A stretch of 56,878 bases of DNA, taken from contig CALYQQ010000020.1 in assembly GCA_945288535.1 (NCBI GenBank), positions 1-56,878 of the forward strand, given 5' to 3'. The position numbers and the translations under genes are program-made. This document shows, one piece after another, positions 28,497 through 42,556 of the stretch (within the stretch, counting starts at the first letter, position 1; every line of letters starts with the position of its first letter). The stretch is from an uncultured Enterobacterales bacterium (GTDB lineage Bacteria; Pseudomonadota; Gammaproteobacteria; Enterobacterales; CALYQQ01). The notes under the pieces are model-generated. The model was not told where the DNA came from. It made no database searches and saw nothing but the letters and a program-made list of their open reading frames with translations.

Positions 28497-30230
28497 TAAT
28501 ATTATCCATTATTGTAGTAAGAAAATAAATTTTTTATAAATAATAAATTTATTTTAAAAATTTAAAAAATAATTTTTAATTAGTTGTGAATAAATTTTTT
28601 AAATAAAATGCAAATAAATTTTTTATCACTTTTGAATTAAATATAGAATCTTTTCGCTATTTATTTGGTTTGGTTTAATTAGCTATAAATTGCTAATTAT
28701 TCATTATGTCACATAATAGTTATGTTTAATCTATGTATAATATACTACAAAAATAAAATATGATATATATTAAATAAAATTGATTTCTATTTAATATATA
28801 AAGTTATTTGGTTTTAAGGTTAATTATGTATTATTATTTATTACAAAGTGGGAAAATTTTTTTAAATAAATTAATTTTATCTGTAAATAATCATTGTTAT
28901 CTTAAGTAAGATATATTTACTACTATTACCATGAAGTTATTGTACGTATATAGATTATTTTAAATAAAATGAATTCATATTCAATAACAATATAATTTTG
29001 AATGTGAATTATTATTTCTATATTGAGATGTTATTAGAGAAAGTCATATCACTCAGATTATCTATCCTATATTATTTACTAATAATGTTATAATATTGAT
29101 GAAAAATTAAATAAAGTGATTCCTAGCGATATGGGTATATCTAATTCACTTTAGTTTAGGATAAGAAAATATAGAGAAAAGAATGTGAAAGGTAAATTTC
29201 ATGATAACATCACTAGATGAAAAATCACTAACTAACTTAGTTTACGTATTTAATATGATCGTCATTCGTTATTAGATAGTTACTCTTATTGCTATATGCT
29301 ACATATTTAATGAGGTCGCCATTAAAGATTGTATTAGAGATCAATAAATATTAATAAAATTATGACTATTACTTTTCACGTATTACATTGTTATGGTATT
29401 ACTTCTTTTATTCATAATAAGTTCTTTATGATGGCTTTATAGTTGTAAGTTAATATAGAATAAAAAATGCCCTATAATGCCAAAATCGGTAAACAGTAAC
29501 TCGTTAAAAACGTATTATCTTGATGCCCCCATAGACAATAAGACGTTGTCACACTTTAAATTTCTCATTATTACTAATGGCTAGTATAAAATTGTGACAT
29601 CCAAGCTCACATTAGTAAAAATGAATGGGCGAATATCGGTTAGACATTTATTAAAGCTATCTAATTAAGCATGTTTATATAGATAAAAGTAATATCTGTA
29701 AGCATGTTGTAAAACGATTAAAAAGAACAAAGATACATTGATCCTATTCGAGGGAAAATGATGACACTCGTGCTATTCTCAGCCTGAGATAGTGCAATGT
29801 TAGCTAAAGGGGTGACCTTTTAGCATTAATAAATAGTTAATGACATCCGTCTAATAGCCTATTTACAGCATTATTGATCATCTAATTTATGCTAAATTCA
29901 TTGACGAAAAAGCTATCTTGTGTTTAAAAATAAAAAGTTATCACTAGAGCTAAACTAAGATAGCAAGTAATAGATTAAACCGATTATAAATTAATTTATT
30001 TTTATAGTTATTATTCATTGTACGAGTTCATCAACTTACATTAGTTGATAATTATTAAAATATAATAAAACATAAATTTTTATCATGCTATCTATAAAAA
30101 AGACGATTTTAATAGAATAATAAAATTAAGAGAAGCCAATTTTTCTATAAGATCCTATACTAAAGTTTACTAATTTATTTATTCTTTATAAGGTGTTTAT
30201 TTTGTCTAAACTTAGAAATAGTAGGATGTT
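28497..30230. other. 1.7-kb gene-free, very A+T-rich region between the tps locus and mazG
   Basis: No reading frame with coding character was found on either strand. The left third is nearly all A and T. The part from about 29460 to 29960 is less extreme in composition and has many stops in all frames, as expected for an eroded gene, but no family could be recognised. The mazG ribosome site (TAGGA) lies at the right end. Confidence 0.5.
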
Positions 30231-31025
30231 ATGCTTAACACCATTGAAAATAAAAGTGCAATAGATCAACTGTTATTGGTAATGAAAAAATTACGTGACC
30301 CCGAATTGGGATGCGCATGGGATAAATTACAAACATTTAAAAGTTTAACACCTTATTTACTCGAAGAAAGTTATGAAATTATCGATACTATCGATCGTAA
30401 TGATGTTAATGCATTAAGATCAGAATTGGGTGATCTACTTTTTCTTATTGTTTTTTATGCACATTTAGCTAATGAACAGCACTTATTTAATTTTGATGAT
30501 ATTTGCTATGAAGCGTCAGAAAAATTACAACGTCGACATCCTCATCTTTTTCAAACTCAAAATACTATTGCACCAAATCAGCCTAATGATTGGGAGCAAA
30601 TTAAGCATAATGAACGTAAGCTTAAACAGAAAATGTCGTTATTAGATGATATACCACATTCATTACCTGCATTGATGAAGGCAGATAAAATCCAAAAACG
30701 ATGCGCTTCAGTTGGGTTTGATTGGCAAAGTATTCAACCTGTATTAGATAAAGTATATGAAGAAATTGATGAGGTTATGGATGAAGCGAGTAAAACACCT
30801 GTTATCCCGTCTCGATTGGAGGAGGAACTTGGCGATTTACTCTTTTCCGTAGTTAATTTAACACGCCATTTTGGATTTAAATCTGAAGATGTTTTGCAAA
30901 AAGCAAATAATAAGTTTGAACAACGTTTCAGAAATGTAGAACAATATATCAGTAATACTGGAAGAGATATCAAGAGCGTTTCTTTGGAAGAAATGGAACA
31001 AATTTGGCAACATATTAAAAAATAA
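30231..31025 (+). CDS. mazG: Nucleoside triphosphate pyrophosphohydrolase MazG
   Basis: Hydrolyses NTPs and dNTPs to monophosphates. E. coli MazG can lower ppGpp levels and clean nucleotide pools. Two tandem MazG domains are visible: LRDPELGCAWDKLQTFKSL with SELGDLLFLIVFYA (N-terminal) and VYEEIDEVMDEA with EELGDLLFSVVN (C-terminal, the active one in E. coli). The length of 264 residues is nearly that of E. coli. In E. coli mazG follows relA-mazEF, but here the antitoxin-toxin pair is replaced by the tps locus. Confidence 0.97.
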   Translation: MLNTIENKSAIDQLLLVMKKLRDPELGCAWDKLQTFKSLTPYLLEESYEIIDTIDRNDVNALRSELGDLLFLIVFYAHLANEQHLFNFDDICYEASEKLQRRHPHLFQTQNTIAPNQPNDWEQIKHNERKLKQKMSLLDDIPHSLPALMKADKIQKRCASVGFDWQSIQPVLDKVYEEIDEVMDEASKTPVIPSRLEEELGDLLFSVVNLTRHFGFKSEDVLQKANNKFEQRFRNVEQYISNTGRDIKSVSLEEMEQIWQHIKK

Positions 31026-31100
31026 TACGTTACGTTAATAAACGATACCCGTTTGAAGTCATTGATGTTTGGTATCGAGATGTTATAAGGGTTTTATAAT

Positions 31101-31922
31101 ATGATTAAAATACCTACCGTTTGGCTAGGTCTGTTGTTTTCTGTTTCTGTATTTGCTAAATGTGAACAAGAGCAATTAGATAAAGTAATACAATTGAATA
31201 ATTATATTCAAACAATTTCACAAGATAGTATACAAATTGAGTGTAAACGTTGGCCCGAATCGGTTAATCATATTATTATAGCAATCGTTAAACCTGATAA
31301 AACAGCATATGTACATAGGGGCGTGCCGACTGATAATAATCAAGGTAAAGTCCATTATTATCATATTCATTTAATTTATTATGACGTACTCCGTCAGAAA
31401 ATAATGGCACAATATGAACAGTTTTATAGTTATACCCTTGGTTCACGAGATAAGCTTTCTATTTCTCTTGATTTGACCCCTTATACCTCTCAAACAGTGC
31501 AACATAACTTTGCTTTAAAAATACATCATATAGGGCAGCAACAGAATGCATACGTTAATCAGGTGACAATGGATCTCTTTTATTTATCAAACTGGCAAAT
31601 TGAACCTATATTACAAGGCTTATTTGTTGAAGAAAGCATAAAAACTGATACATCTTCATGTCAAGGGCGATTTGTTATTCTTAAACGAAAATTGTCAGTT
31701 CCCACCACGCAGAATTATTCTTCACTAGGAGATATCGTTATTACACAAACAATATCTTCTGGTAAATATGCATTATTGAAAGGAAAATGTATAAATAAAA
31801 CACAAAATGAAGTAGAACAAAGTTATAAAATTGCTTTTAGGCAAGGGCAGTATTGGCTACCTGATAAGTTACGCTATGCTTATGACAATTTGAATCAATG
31901 GGTTAGTTATTCTTTACCATAG
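31101..31922 (+). CDS. Secreted protein of unknown function
   Basis: I do not recognise this 273-residue protein. It has a Sec signal peptide (MIKIPTVWLGLLFSVSVFA, cleavage likely after residue 19). The mature part has four cysteines (21, 48, 187, 230), enough for two disulfides, and no membrane segment. The rest is rich in Tyr, Gln, Ile and His with alternating patterns typical of beta structure. It lies between mazG (75 nt upstream) and pyrG on the same strand. E. coli has nothing there. It is probably periplasmic. Function cannot be inferred from context. Confidence 0.8.
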   Translation: MIKIPTVWLGLLFSVSVFAKCEQEQLDKVIQLNNYIQTISQDSIQIECKRWPESVNHIIIAIVKPDKTAYVHRGVPTDNNQGKVHYYHIHLIYYDVLRQKIMAQYEQFYSYTLGSRDKLSISLDLTPYTSQTVQHNFALKIHHIGQQQNAYVNQVTMDLFYLSNWQIEPILQGLFVEESIKTDTSSCQGRFVILKRKLSVPTTQNYSSLGDIVITQTISSGKYALLKGKCINKTQNEVEQSYKIAFRQGQYWLPDKLRYAYDNLNQWVSYSLP

Positions 31923-33860
<1,938 letters not shown>

Positions 33861-33930
33861 CAGAATACTAGCAATAGTATATCAATTGTCGGTATACTAT
33901 AAATAACAGCTATTTGATTTGAAAGCTTAA

Positions 33931-35256
<1,326 letters not shown>

Positions 35257-35287
35257 TTATTAGGTGTAATCTTTTACATTGATTAAT

Positions 35288-35315
35288 AAAAGCCCTACAT
35301 TTTTGTAGGGCTTTT
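35288..35315 (+). terminator. Rho-independent terminator after eno
   Basis: Perfect 11-bp stem AAAAGCCCTAC / GTAGGGCTTTT with loop ATTTTT and a T tract. It ends the pyrG-eno region. Confidence 0.93.
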
Positions 35316-35807
35316 AGTTATATAAAGCCAATAAACCAGATCATTGTTCCTTATTGTTATCATAAGTCATATCATCTCATTATTTTTGTATTTTTCTTAA
35401 ATATAAATGATCGGACCATTAAACGTTTTTGACATAATTAACTATTATTTTAGTTAATTATATGCTTTTTAAACGTTAATTAGAGGTGAACCGCCTTTAT
35501 TATTTATTTGGACTTGTTTCCTATTATATTTGGTATGAAGAGCAATAACATAAATGGTACCATTTAGATAATATTTATATCCAAGCAAATTAATTGCCAA
35601 TCAGATGATGTTTACTCGAATAAAATAATGACAGATAAATTATTTGTCATAGCCTAAATCGTTTGAAGCAGTAATCTAAATCTTTTTTAGTTATTTTTCT
35701 TATAACCAAATGATATTGGAGGAAAAATTATAGATTGGATTATCTTAGCATCATTCTAATGAGACTCATTTAACCAACTATTGAATAAAACTAGATAAGT
35801 GGATAAT
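35316..35807. other. Spacer between convergent eno and acrB; synteny junction
   Basis: About 490 bp with no gene and no recognisable remnant. It separates two blocks that lie far apart in E. coli (eno near 62 min, acrB near 10 min). No insertion-sequence ends or target duplications were seen. Confidence 0.45.
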
Positions 35808-35834
35808 AAAAAAGGGTGCTCTGAGCACCCTTTT
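35808..35834 (-). terminator. Rho-independent terminator after acrAB
   Basis: On the minus strand a stem AAAAGGGTGCT / AGCACCCTTTT with a 3-nt loop is followed by T residues, 17 bases past the acrB stop. Confidence 0.92.
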
Positions 35835-35850
35835 AATTGAGTAATATTCT

Positions 35851-38800
35851 TTAATACTGTTGTTGTGTAGTGTTTGGTGTTATTTTACTGCCAAAACGAC
35901 GGCGTATTACAACAAAGAATAATGGAACAAGATAAATAGCCAATATTGTTGCTGATAACATACCACCAATAACGCCAGTACCTACAGAATGTTGACTGCC
36001 TGACCCAGCACTGTTACTGATTGCTAAAGGTATAACACCAAAAATAAAGGCAAGTGATGTCATAAGGATTGGTCTCAATCGCATACGACATGCTTCAACT
36101 GTCGCCTCAATTAAGGCTTTTCCTTCTTTTTCAATAAGATCTTTTGCAAATTCAACGATTAATATCGCATTCTTAGCTGATAGACCTATTGTAGTTAATA
36201 AGCCAACTTTAAAATAAATATCGTCTTCTAACCCTCTAGCCCAAGTAGCTAGTACGGCACCAAAAATACCTAAGGGAACAACTAGCATAACCGATACCGG
36301 AATAGACCAGCTTTCATATAATGCTGCTAAACATAAAAACACGACTATAGCTGATAAAGCATATAATGCAGGTGCCTGATTTCCAGATAATCTTTCCTGA
36401 TAAGATATACCCGTCCAATCATAGCTAATACCTTTAGGTAAATTAGCTGCTAGTTTTTCCATCTGGGCCATAGCATCACCAGAACTTCTTCCAGGAGCAG
36501 ATTGACCGGCTATTTGAACTGATGGATTACCATTATAACGCTCCAGGCGTGGTGAACCGTAAGACCAACGTGTTGTTGCAAATGCCGAGAAAGGAACCAT
36601 TTCGCCTTTATTGTTTCGAACATACCAATAATTAAGATCTTCAGGTAGCATTCGATATTGCTTTTCAGCCTGAACATAAACACGTTTTACTTTAGTACGA
36701 TCGATAAAGTCATCGACATAGGCAGAACCCCACGCAGTGGCTAACGTTGAATTAATATCACTGATAGATACGCCCATCGTACTGGCTTTTTCGAAATCAA
36801 CGTCAATGTTAAATTGCGCTGTATCGTCCATACCGTCTGGACGTACTTGTTGTAATAGCTGCTGGCTTTCAGGCGAATAAGCCATGCCAAGCATCATATT
36901 ACGTGCTGCCATAAGTTGCTCATGTCCAACACCACCCACATCCTGTAACACAAAAGTAAAACCATTTGAGTTACCTAATGACATGATAGCTGGCACATTT
37001 AACGCAAAAATATTTGCATCTTTAACAGTAGGAAAATATCGCATATATAACCTACCAATAATGGCATCAGCTTTATCTTGGGGAGCCGTTCTTTCTGACC
37101 AATCTTTTAATTTTAAGAAGGCCATTGCCGTGTTTTGTCCCGATCCAGCAAAAGAGAAACCATTTACAGCAAATACTTCAGTAACATTTGGCTCATTTTT
37201 CAGAATATATTGAGTCATATCATCTAGAATGGCTTGAGTTTGTTCTTGCGTTGATCCGGCTTTTAACGAAACCATGCTCATAATAACGCCCTGGTCCTCA
37301 GTTGGTAAGAAGCCACTGGGTAGACGTGTAAAGATAAGAACCATCACAACCGTAATACCAAGATAAAGGATAATATAGCGTCCTGTTCTTTGTAAGATAT
37401 GAACAACGCCTTTTTCATACTTATCTGTCGCTGCATTAAATGTCCGATTAAACCAGCCAAAAAAGCCTGTTTTCTTTTCAGCGTGTCCTTTTTCAAGTGG
37501 TTTTAAAATAGTTGCACAAAGCGCGGGTGTTAAGATAATTGCTGCAAGAACCGATAACCCCATTGCTGAAATAATGGTAACGGAGAATTGTCGATATATA
37601 CCACCTGTCGCACCACCAAAGAAGGCCATTGGAATAAATACGGCTGAAAGCACTAAGGCAATACCAATCAAGGCACCTACAATTTGCCCCATTGATTTGC
37701 GAGTCGCATCTCTTGGTGATAAGCCTTCTTCGGCCATAATACGTTCAACATTTTCAATCACCACAATGGAGTCATCAACGAGTAGACCTATGGCTAAGAC
37801 CATGGCAAACATTGTCAACGTATTTATTGAAAAGCCACAAATCGCTAAAATAGCAAATGTACCTAACAATACAACAGGGACGGTGATAGTAGGAATTAAT
37901 GTCGCACGAATGTTTTGTAAAAACAAATACATGATTAGTACAACTAAAACAATCGCTTCAAATAGGGTTTCAACCACATTATGAATTGATAATTTTACAA
38001 AAGGCGTTGTATCAAATGGTTCTACGACTTTTAAACCTGGCGGAAAGTAAGGTGATAGCTCTTTTATTTTATTATCAACGGCTTTAGCTGTATCTAGCTG
38101 ATTAGCGCCTGTTGCCAACATAACCGCAATACCGGCTGATTCTTTGCCGTTATAACGTGATAATATATCGTATGATGATGAACCTAATTCAACTTTAGCA
38201 ACATCTTTTAAACGGATTTGCGACCCATCAGTATTAACTTTAAGTAGAATATTTTGGAATTGTTCAACAGTTCTTAAACGCGTTTGTGCTGTAATTGTCG
38301 CATTAAGTTGTTGTCCTGCTACGGCAGGAGCACCACCTAATTGGCCTGCAGTTACCTGCGCATTTTGTGCTTTTAATGCACCTACAATATCAGTTGTTGT
38401 CAGTGCATAATCAGTCATTTTTAATGGATTAAGCCAAATACGCATAGCATATTGACCACCAAATACACGAACATTACCGACACCAGAAGCACGACTTAAC
38501 GGATCTTGGATAGTACTCACTAAGAAGTCAGAAATATCATTTTGATCCATGCTTCCGTCTTCAGAATAAAAGGCAATAACTTTAAGAAAGCTAGAGTTAC
38601 TTTTAGTTACAGAAATACCATTAGTTTGTACTGCTTCAGGTAAGCGCGTTTTTGCTTGTTCAACTTTATTAAGAACTTGTACTTGCGCTGTATCTGGATT
38701 CGTTCCTGGTTCAAATGTTAATGTTACCGTTACTTGTCCATCAGAACTACTATTAGATGACATATACATTAAATTATCTAAACCTGTTAAGTTCTGTTCT

Positions 38801-38994
38801 AGTATTTGAGTAACGGTATTTTCTACAGTGGCGGCGTCAGCACCAGTATAAACTGCGTTGACACTGACTGAAGGTGGAGCGATGTCCGGGTATTGTTCGA
38901 TCGGTAATTTCATGATGGACAAGGCACCGCCTAACATCATGATAATAGCGATAACCCATGCAAAGACTGGACGATCGATAAAAAAGTTAGCCAT
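35851..38994 (-). CDS. acrB: RND multidrug efflux pump, AcrB family
   Basis: Inner-membrane proton-driven transporter that, with AcrA and an outer-membrane channel of TolC type, expels drugs and bile salts. At 1047 residues it has E. coli AcrB size. It shows the N-terminal [17 protein letters not shown], the proton-relay Asp pair at residues 407-408 ([15 protein letters not shown]) and the lysine in [14 protein letters not shown] near residue 940. Twelve membrane segments in two sets flank large periplasmic loops. It follows acrA by 53 nt. No tolC is in the window. Substrates cannot be told from sequence. Confidence 0.95.
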   Translation of the reverse strand: MANFFIDRPVFAWVIAIIMMLGGALSIMKLPIEQYPDIAPPSVSVNAVYTGADAATVENTVTQILEQNLTGLDNLMYMSSNSSSDGQVTVTLTFEPGTNPDTAQVQVLNKVEQAKTRLPEAVQTNGISVTKSNSSFLKVIAFYSEDGSMDQNDISDFLVSTIQDPLSRASGVGNVRVFGGQYAMRIWLNPLKMTDYALTTTDIVGALKAQNAQVTAGQLGGAPAVAGQQLNATITAQTRLRTVEQFQNILLKVNTDGSQIRLKDVAKVELGSSSYDILSRYNGKESAGIAVMLATGANQLDTAKAVDNKIKELSPYFPPGLKVVEPFDTTPFVKLSIHNVVETLFEAIVLVVLIMYLFLQNIRATLIPTITVPVVLLGTFAILAICGFSINTLTMFAMVLAIGLLVDDSIVVIENVERIMAEEGLSPRDATRKSMGQIVGALIGIALVLSAVFIPMAFFGGATGGIYRQFSVTIISAMGLSVLAAIILTPALCATILKPLEKGHAEKKTGFFGWFNRTFNAATDKYEKGVVHILQRTGRYIILYLGITVVMVLIFTRLPSGFLPTEDQGVIMSMVSLKAGSTQEQTQAILDDMTQYILKNEPNVTEVFAVNGFSFAGSGQNTAMAFLKLKDWSERTAPQDKADAIIGRLYMRYFPTVKDANIFALNVPAIMSLGNSNGFTFVLQDVGGVGHEQLMAARNMMLGMAYSPESQQLLQQVRPDGMDDTAQFNIDVDFEKASTMGVSISDINSTLATAWGSAYVDDFIDRTKVKRVYVQAEKQYRMLPEDLNYWYVRNNKGEMVPFSAFATTRWSYGSPRLERYNGNPSVQIAGQSAPGRSSGDAMAQMEKLAANLPKGISYDWTGISYQERLSGNQAPALYALSAIVVFLCLAALYESWSIPVSVMLVVPLGIFGAVLATWARGLEDDIYFKVGLLTTIGLSAKNAILIVEFAKDLIEKEGKALIEATVEACRMRLRPILMTSLAFIFGVIPLAISNSAGSGSQHSVGTGVIGGMLSATILAIYLVPLFFVVIRRRFGSKITPNTTQQQY

Positions 38995-39047
38995 AAATAA
39001 ACAATTCCTGATTAGTCGTTATGGTCTCATTTGGATAATAATGTTGC

Positions 39048-40235
39048 TTATTCAGCATTACGTTTAACCTCATTTTTGGTAGATTGTATGCTGATACTAA
39101 CGGGATCACCGACATTAATTTTTTGTAAACCTGTAATAATGACTTTATCACCAACCTCTAAGCCAGACTCAATAAGCCAACCATTTTTAACAGTTAGATT
39201 AGCAATAACTGGGCGAGCTTCTACAATGCCTTGTTGATTTACAATCATTACAGAAGCATTTCCTTTAGCATCACGAAATAAGGCTTTTTGTGGAACAACA
39301 ATACCAGCGGATAATGTACCTTCATAAAGTTCGGTACGAAGGAACATTCCCGGTAATAATGTATTATTTGGATTGTCAAAAAGTGCCCGTAAAGCAATAG
39401 AACCCGTTGTTTCATTTACCGTAATATCGGAGAACTGCAATTTACCGGAATGCGAATAGGCTTGACCATTATCCATGAAAACAGAAACGGTGGGTTTACC
39501 TTTAATACGCTTTAGTGTACCGGTTTCGAGTTGCTGTTGCATATTCATATAGTTACTTGCAGCCTGCGTCATATCAACATAAATTGGGTCAACTTGTTGT
39601 ACGATCGCGAGAGGCGTTCCTTGATTAGCCGTAACTAATGCCCCCTCTGTTACGTTTGATTTACCAATCCGTCCTGTAATAGGGGAATAAACGCGCGTAT
39701 AATCAAGATCAATTTTTGCCTGATCGAGTTGAGCTTGCGCTACGGCAACAGCAGCCCTTGCTTGATCAGATAAAGCAATTTGTTGATCATACTCTTGTTG
39801 GCTGATCGATTTTGTATTAACTAATGAACGATAACGCTCAGTAGTAAGTTGACTTACTTTTGCATTAGCTTTAGCACTTGCTAAATTAGCTTTAGCACTT
39901 AAATAAGCTGCTTGATAAGTTGCTGGATCAATCTGATAAAGGGATTGGCCTGCTTTTACGATACTGCCTTCTGCAAACTCACGTTTTAATATAGTACCAC
40001 TTACTTGTGGACGAATTTCAGCAATAAGATAAGGTGTTGTACGTGCTGGTAGTGTAGTAATAATATCAACAGGTTTACGTTCAATGACAAGAACATCAAC
40101 GGGTTGACTTCTTTTACCATGCGCGGCAGCTTGCATTGTAGCACTGTTTTTATCATTACAACCTACTAGTGATATGGAAGATCCCATTAAAACAAGTAAA
40201 AGTGTTTTTACAGATAACCATCCGTTTTTCTTCAT
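39048..40235 (-). CDS. acrA: RND efflux periplasmic adaptor, AcrA family lipoprotein
   Basis: Membrane-fusion protein linking AcrB to its outer-membrane channel. It has a lipoprotein signal with Cys in SLVGCND (about residue 26). The lipoyl/barrel-sandwich halves are AEIRPQVSGTILKREFAEGSIVKAGQSLYQIDP and YTRVYSPITGRIGKSNVTEGALV. A helical hairpin of about 100 residues lies between them, followed by beta-barrel and membrane-proximal domains. At 395 residues it nearly equals E. coli AcrA. The divergent repressor gene acrR is missing. A palindrome overlapping the promoter may bind a repressor encoded elsewhere. Confidence 0.95.
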   Translation of the reverse strand: MKKNGWLSVKTLLLVLMGSSISLVGCNDKNSATMQAAAHGKRSQPVDVLVIERKPVDIITTLPARTTPYLIAEIRPQVSGTILKREFAEGSIVKAGQSLYQIDPATYQAAYLSAKANLASAKANAKVSQLTTERYRSLVNTKSISQQEYDQQIALSDQARAAVAVAQAQLDQAKIDLDYTRVYSPITGRIGKSNVTEGALVTANQGTPLAIVQQVDPIYVDMTQAASNYMNMQQQLETGTLKRIKGKPTVSVFMDNGQAYSHSGKLQFSDITVNETTGSIALRALFDNPNNTLLPGMFLRTELYEGTLSAGIVVPQKALFRDAKGNASVMIVNQQGIVEARPVIANLTVKNGWLIESGLEVGDKVIITGLQKINVGDPVSISIQSTKNEVKRNAE

Positions 40236-40311
40236 ATAAAAAACCCCGAGTAATAAAAATAACGTGATTGATTAATAAGCAATATTTGATTTCAATCAGT
40301 TATTGTCCCTG

Positions 40312-40335
40312 TGTCTAAATTATATAGTATAGACA
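40312..40335 (-). promoter_or_regulatory. acrA promoter with operator-like dyad
   Basis: An imperfect 24-bp palindrome with arms TGTCTA (40312-40317) and TAGACA (40330-40335), matching its own complement at 20 of 24 positions. It covers a consensus minus-strand -10 TATAAT at 40324-40319. A repressor bound here would block acrAB transcription. The -35 is weak, and the protein that binds is unknown. Confidence 0.55.
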
Positions 40336-41125
40336 TAAGAGTATAGAATAAGAAATATGATATAAATAATATGTTGTTTATTCTAACAAAGATAGTAAAT
40401 GATGCTTATTATTTAGCTAATACATTAACAGTGGTTATGATACAAATATTTATGGATGTTTGTAAAAGGTGATAGCACAGAAAGGAAAAATTAATTTATT
40501 GTTAAAAAATAAAAGAAGACTGAAGTTAATACCCGATTGAATGACTATATTTACATGCGTTAATTCACTTATTTTACACAAACAAGAAGAGAAGACGTAC
40601 TTATGCATATTATTTTTAACAATTTGTGTATAGAGTTAAGGCTAATTGCTATTAGTTAACATTAAAATTTATATTTTATTTTATTTAATTATGGGTTTTG
40701 TATACAACTTTAGGCAGCATCATATGAATAAAGGAAAGATGTTTTGCGATATAAGTAGAATTATCGTATTAATTTGAGTATTTCGCTTATATCAACGTAA
40801 CACAAAGCATAACGTTGTATGTTATCTTAACGTAATGAAAATTAGTGGTTGTAACTAGATAGATAAAAAGTGAATTTTAACTAATCACGAGTAATTTAAA
40901 TAACGGTTATACATATTGGAAATTTATCTCCCATAATAGAGATATCACACTTTTATTACTTTACACATAGTATTAGTTATGCTTATTTATTGCCATTATA
41001 AACAATTATATTGGCAACAACTAAATGTGACAGTTAACAAAATAGTCACTCATAATAATAAGTATAAATGCTGTATAAAAAACAGTCATCGTTTAAGCTT
41101 TATTAACGCATAAACCGGAGAAAAT
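40336..41125. other. Gene-free 790-bp spacer between acrA and ychN
   Basis: In E. coli acrR and mscK follow acrA at this point. Neither is present, and no fragment of them was recognised. The segment is A+T-rich with stops in all frames. Confidence 0.45.
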
Positions 41126-41479
41126 ATGCAATCAATTTTAATCATTGCGAAAGACGCAGCGTATGGTCGAGAATCTCTTTTCAACGCACTACGACTTGCT
41201 ATTGCGATTAAAGAAAAAAATACAAGGATACAATTAAAGTTATTTTTTATATCTGATGCAGTAACAGCTGGACTTGTAGGACAAAAAACAACGGAAGGAT
41301 ATAATATACAACAAATGCTAGAAATATTAATTGCTCAGCAAGTTGATATTAAATTATGTAAAACATGTGCAGAAAGCCGAGGTATCAATCAATTACCATT
41401 AATTAATGGTATTAGTATTGGAACAATGGTAGATTTAGCCGAATGGACATTAACAGCTGATAAAGTAATTACCTTTTAA
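41126..41479 (+). CDS. ychN: DsrE/DsrF-like family protein YchN
   Basis: A 117-residue single-domain protein of the DsrE fold, the same length as E. coli YchN and alike throughout: ILIIAKDAAYGRESLFNALR, FFISDAVTAGL, GYNIQQMLEILIAQQV, LCKTCAESRGI and the end LTADKVITF. The family handles sulfur or forms hexamers with a conserved cysteine. The two cysteines of LCKTC are retained. The precise role is unknown. A CGGAG ribosome site is close to the ATG. It stands alone between acrA and the rsmS operon, a place where E. coli has no such gene. Confidence 0.93.
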   Translation: MQSILIIAKDAAYGRESLFNALRLAIAIKEKNTRIQLKLFFISDAVTAGLVGQKTTEGYNIQQMLEILIAQQVDIKLCKTCAESRGINQLPLINGISIGTMVDLAEWTLTADKVITF

Positions 41480-42056
41480 TACAAATAAAATTAATCATTA
41501 TCTGTGATGAAATCATGGGTATTATTTTTACTAGATGTTTTTCTTCTTATCAAGAAAAAGATATTTTATCTATTAACAAAAAATAATCCGATTTTATAGT
41601 GAATTTACGTAGAGCTATTGAAAGTATAATAATAAGTTAATATACCTTTATGTGGACGATAATACTATTATCTTTTTGTATTAACGTAAGTTATAAAAAG
41701 TATAATTAAAGAAAAAGATAATGCAATAAAAGAGTAAATAGCCAATTAGTAGTTACTTATCGTTATCTCAGTAAAAGACTAAGTTATGTTATAGCTATAC
41801 AAGAAATTATTCAGGCTAGTATTCATCTATAGAATATAAATTATCAATTATTTTTTAGCTAAGTTATACAGACAAGTTAACTATTTAATTAGCATTAATC
41901 TTTGCAATATTCTTATCTAGTCTAAAAATAATAACTACGATTGTTTAATTTATATCGTTAAGTGAATAACCATATTTATGATAAATACTATATAAATAGC
42001 GCGAAATGATATAAAACCAATAATAAACCTAAACATGCGTATTTTCTAGTGATTTG
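41480..42056. other. Gene-free spacer between ychN and rsmS
   Basis: About 575 bp of A+T-rich DNA between convergent genes. No strong hairpin and no coding frame was recognised. Confidence 0.4.
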
Positions 42057-42236
42057 CTATTTATGCCGTTTTTTGTGCAATTGTTGTTGAAGATCCTTTT
42101 CAACAATTTTTATTGCAGCAAGTGCTATTTCAAGCGAAATATGATTACTTTCTAACAAATAAATCAGATCAACCGCCAGTTGGACCTCTGGCGAAGCTTT
42201 TTCTATTTCAGACAATTTTGCAACATTATCAACCAT
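42057..42236 (-). CDS. rsmS: RsmS/YbaM family small regulator (DUF2496)
   Basis: A 59-residue protein clearly related to E. coli YbaM: KASPEVQLAVDLIYLLESNH followed by a helical, Gln/Lys-rich end. YbaM homologues were named RsmS in plant pathogens for an effect on rsmA-linked exoenzyme control. The ATG lies one base after the stop of the upstream membrane-protein gene, so translation is likely coupled to it. The operon order priC, glsB-like, rsmS keeps the E. coli priC/ybaM neighbourhood. The molecular function is not known. Confidence 0.88.
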   Translation of the reverse strand: MVDNVAKLSEIEKASPEVQLAVDLIYLLESNHISLEIALAAIKIVEKDLQQQLHKKRHK

Positions 42237-42237
42237 A

Positions 42238-42489
42238 TTAATATTTTATTTTACGGTAAATATAGATAATAAGCATAGCACCTAATACGGCTATTACCAG
42301 ACTTTTAATGCTAAGCGAATTAACAGTTCCCCAACCAAATAATGTACTGCCAATAAAACCGCCCACTAATGCTCCTGCAATTCCTAGAATAGTCGTCATT
42401 AAAAAACCATTCGCATAATCTCCAGGCATGAACCACTTTGCAAAAAAACCAGCCAGTAATCCTAAAATAACCCACGCAATAATCCCCAT
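42238..42489 (-). CDS. GlsB/YeaQ/YmgE family membrane protein
   Basis: An 83-residue inner-membrane protein with three hydrophobic segments and glycine-rich turns (GIIAWVILGLLAGFFAKWFMPG, GIAGALVGGFIGSTLFG, VIAVLGAMLIIYIYRKIK). This is the transglycosylase-associated family to which YeaQ and YmgE belong. Members are linked to general stress, but the activity is unknown. It lies between priC and rsmS, two genes that are neighbours in E. coli, so it is an insertion into that unit. The gap to priC is 67 nt and to rsmS one base. Confidence 0.93.
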   Translation of the reverse strand: MGIIAWVILGLLAGFFAKWFMPGDYANGFLMTTILGIAGALVGGFIGSTLFGWGTVNSLSIKSLVIAVLGAMLIIYIYRKIKY

Positions 42490-42556
42490 AATTTCCTCCC
42501 CCTATTAAATGAAGTTTGTCTAACTATGATTAACCTACACTGATTATAGTGAATAT

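Noticed and set aside
31043..31077. Inverted repeat CGATACC / GGTATCG after mazG as a terminator
   Set aside because: The loop is over 20 nt and no T tract follows, so it is too weak to call.
37574..37984. 136-codon plus-strand frame opposite acrB
   Set aside because: It is the complement of the conserved transmembrane part of AcrB, including the Asp407-Asp408 region. No independent evidence of coding exists.
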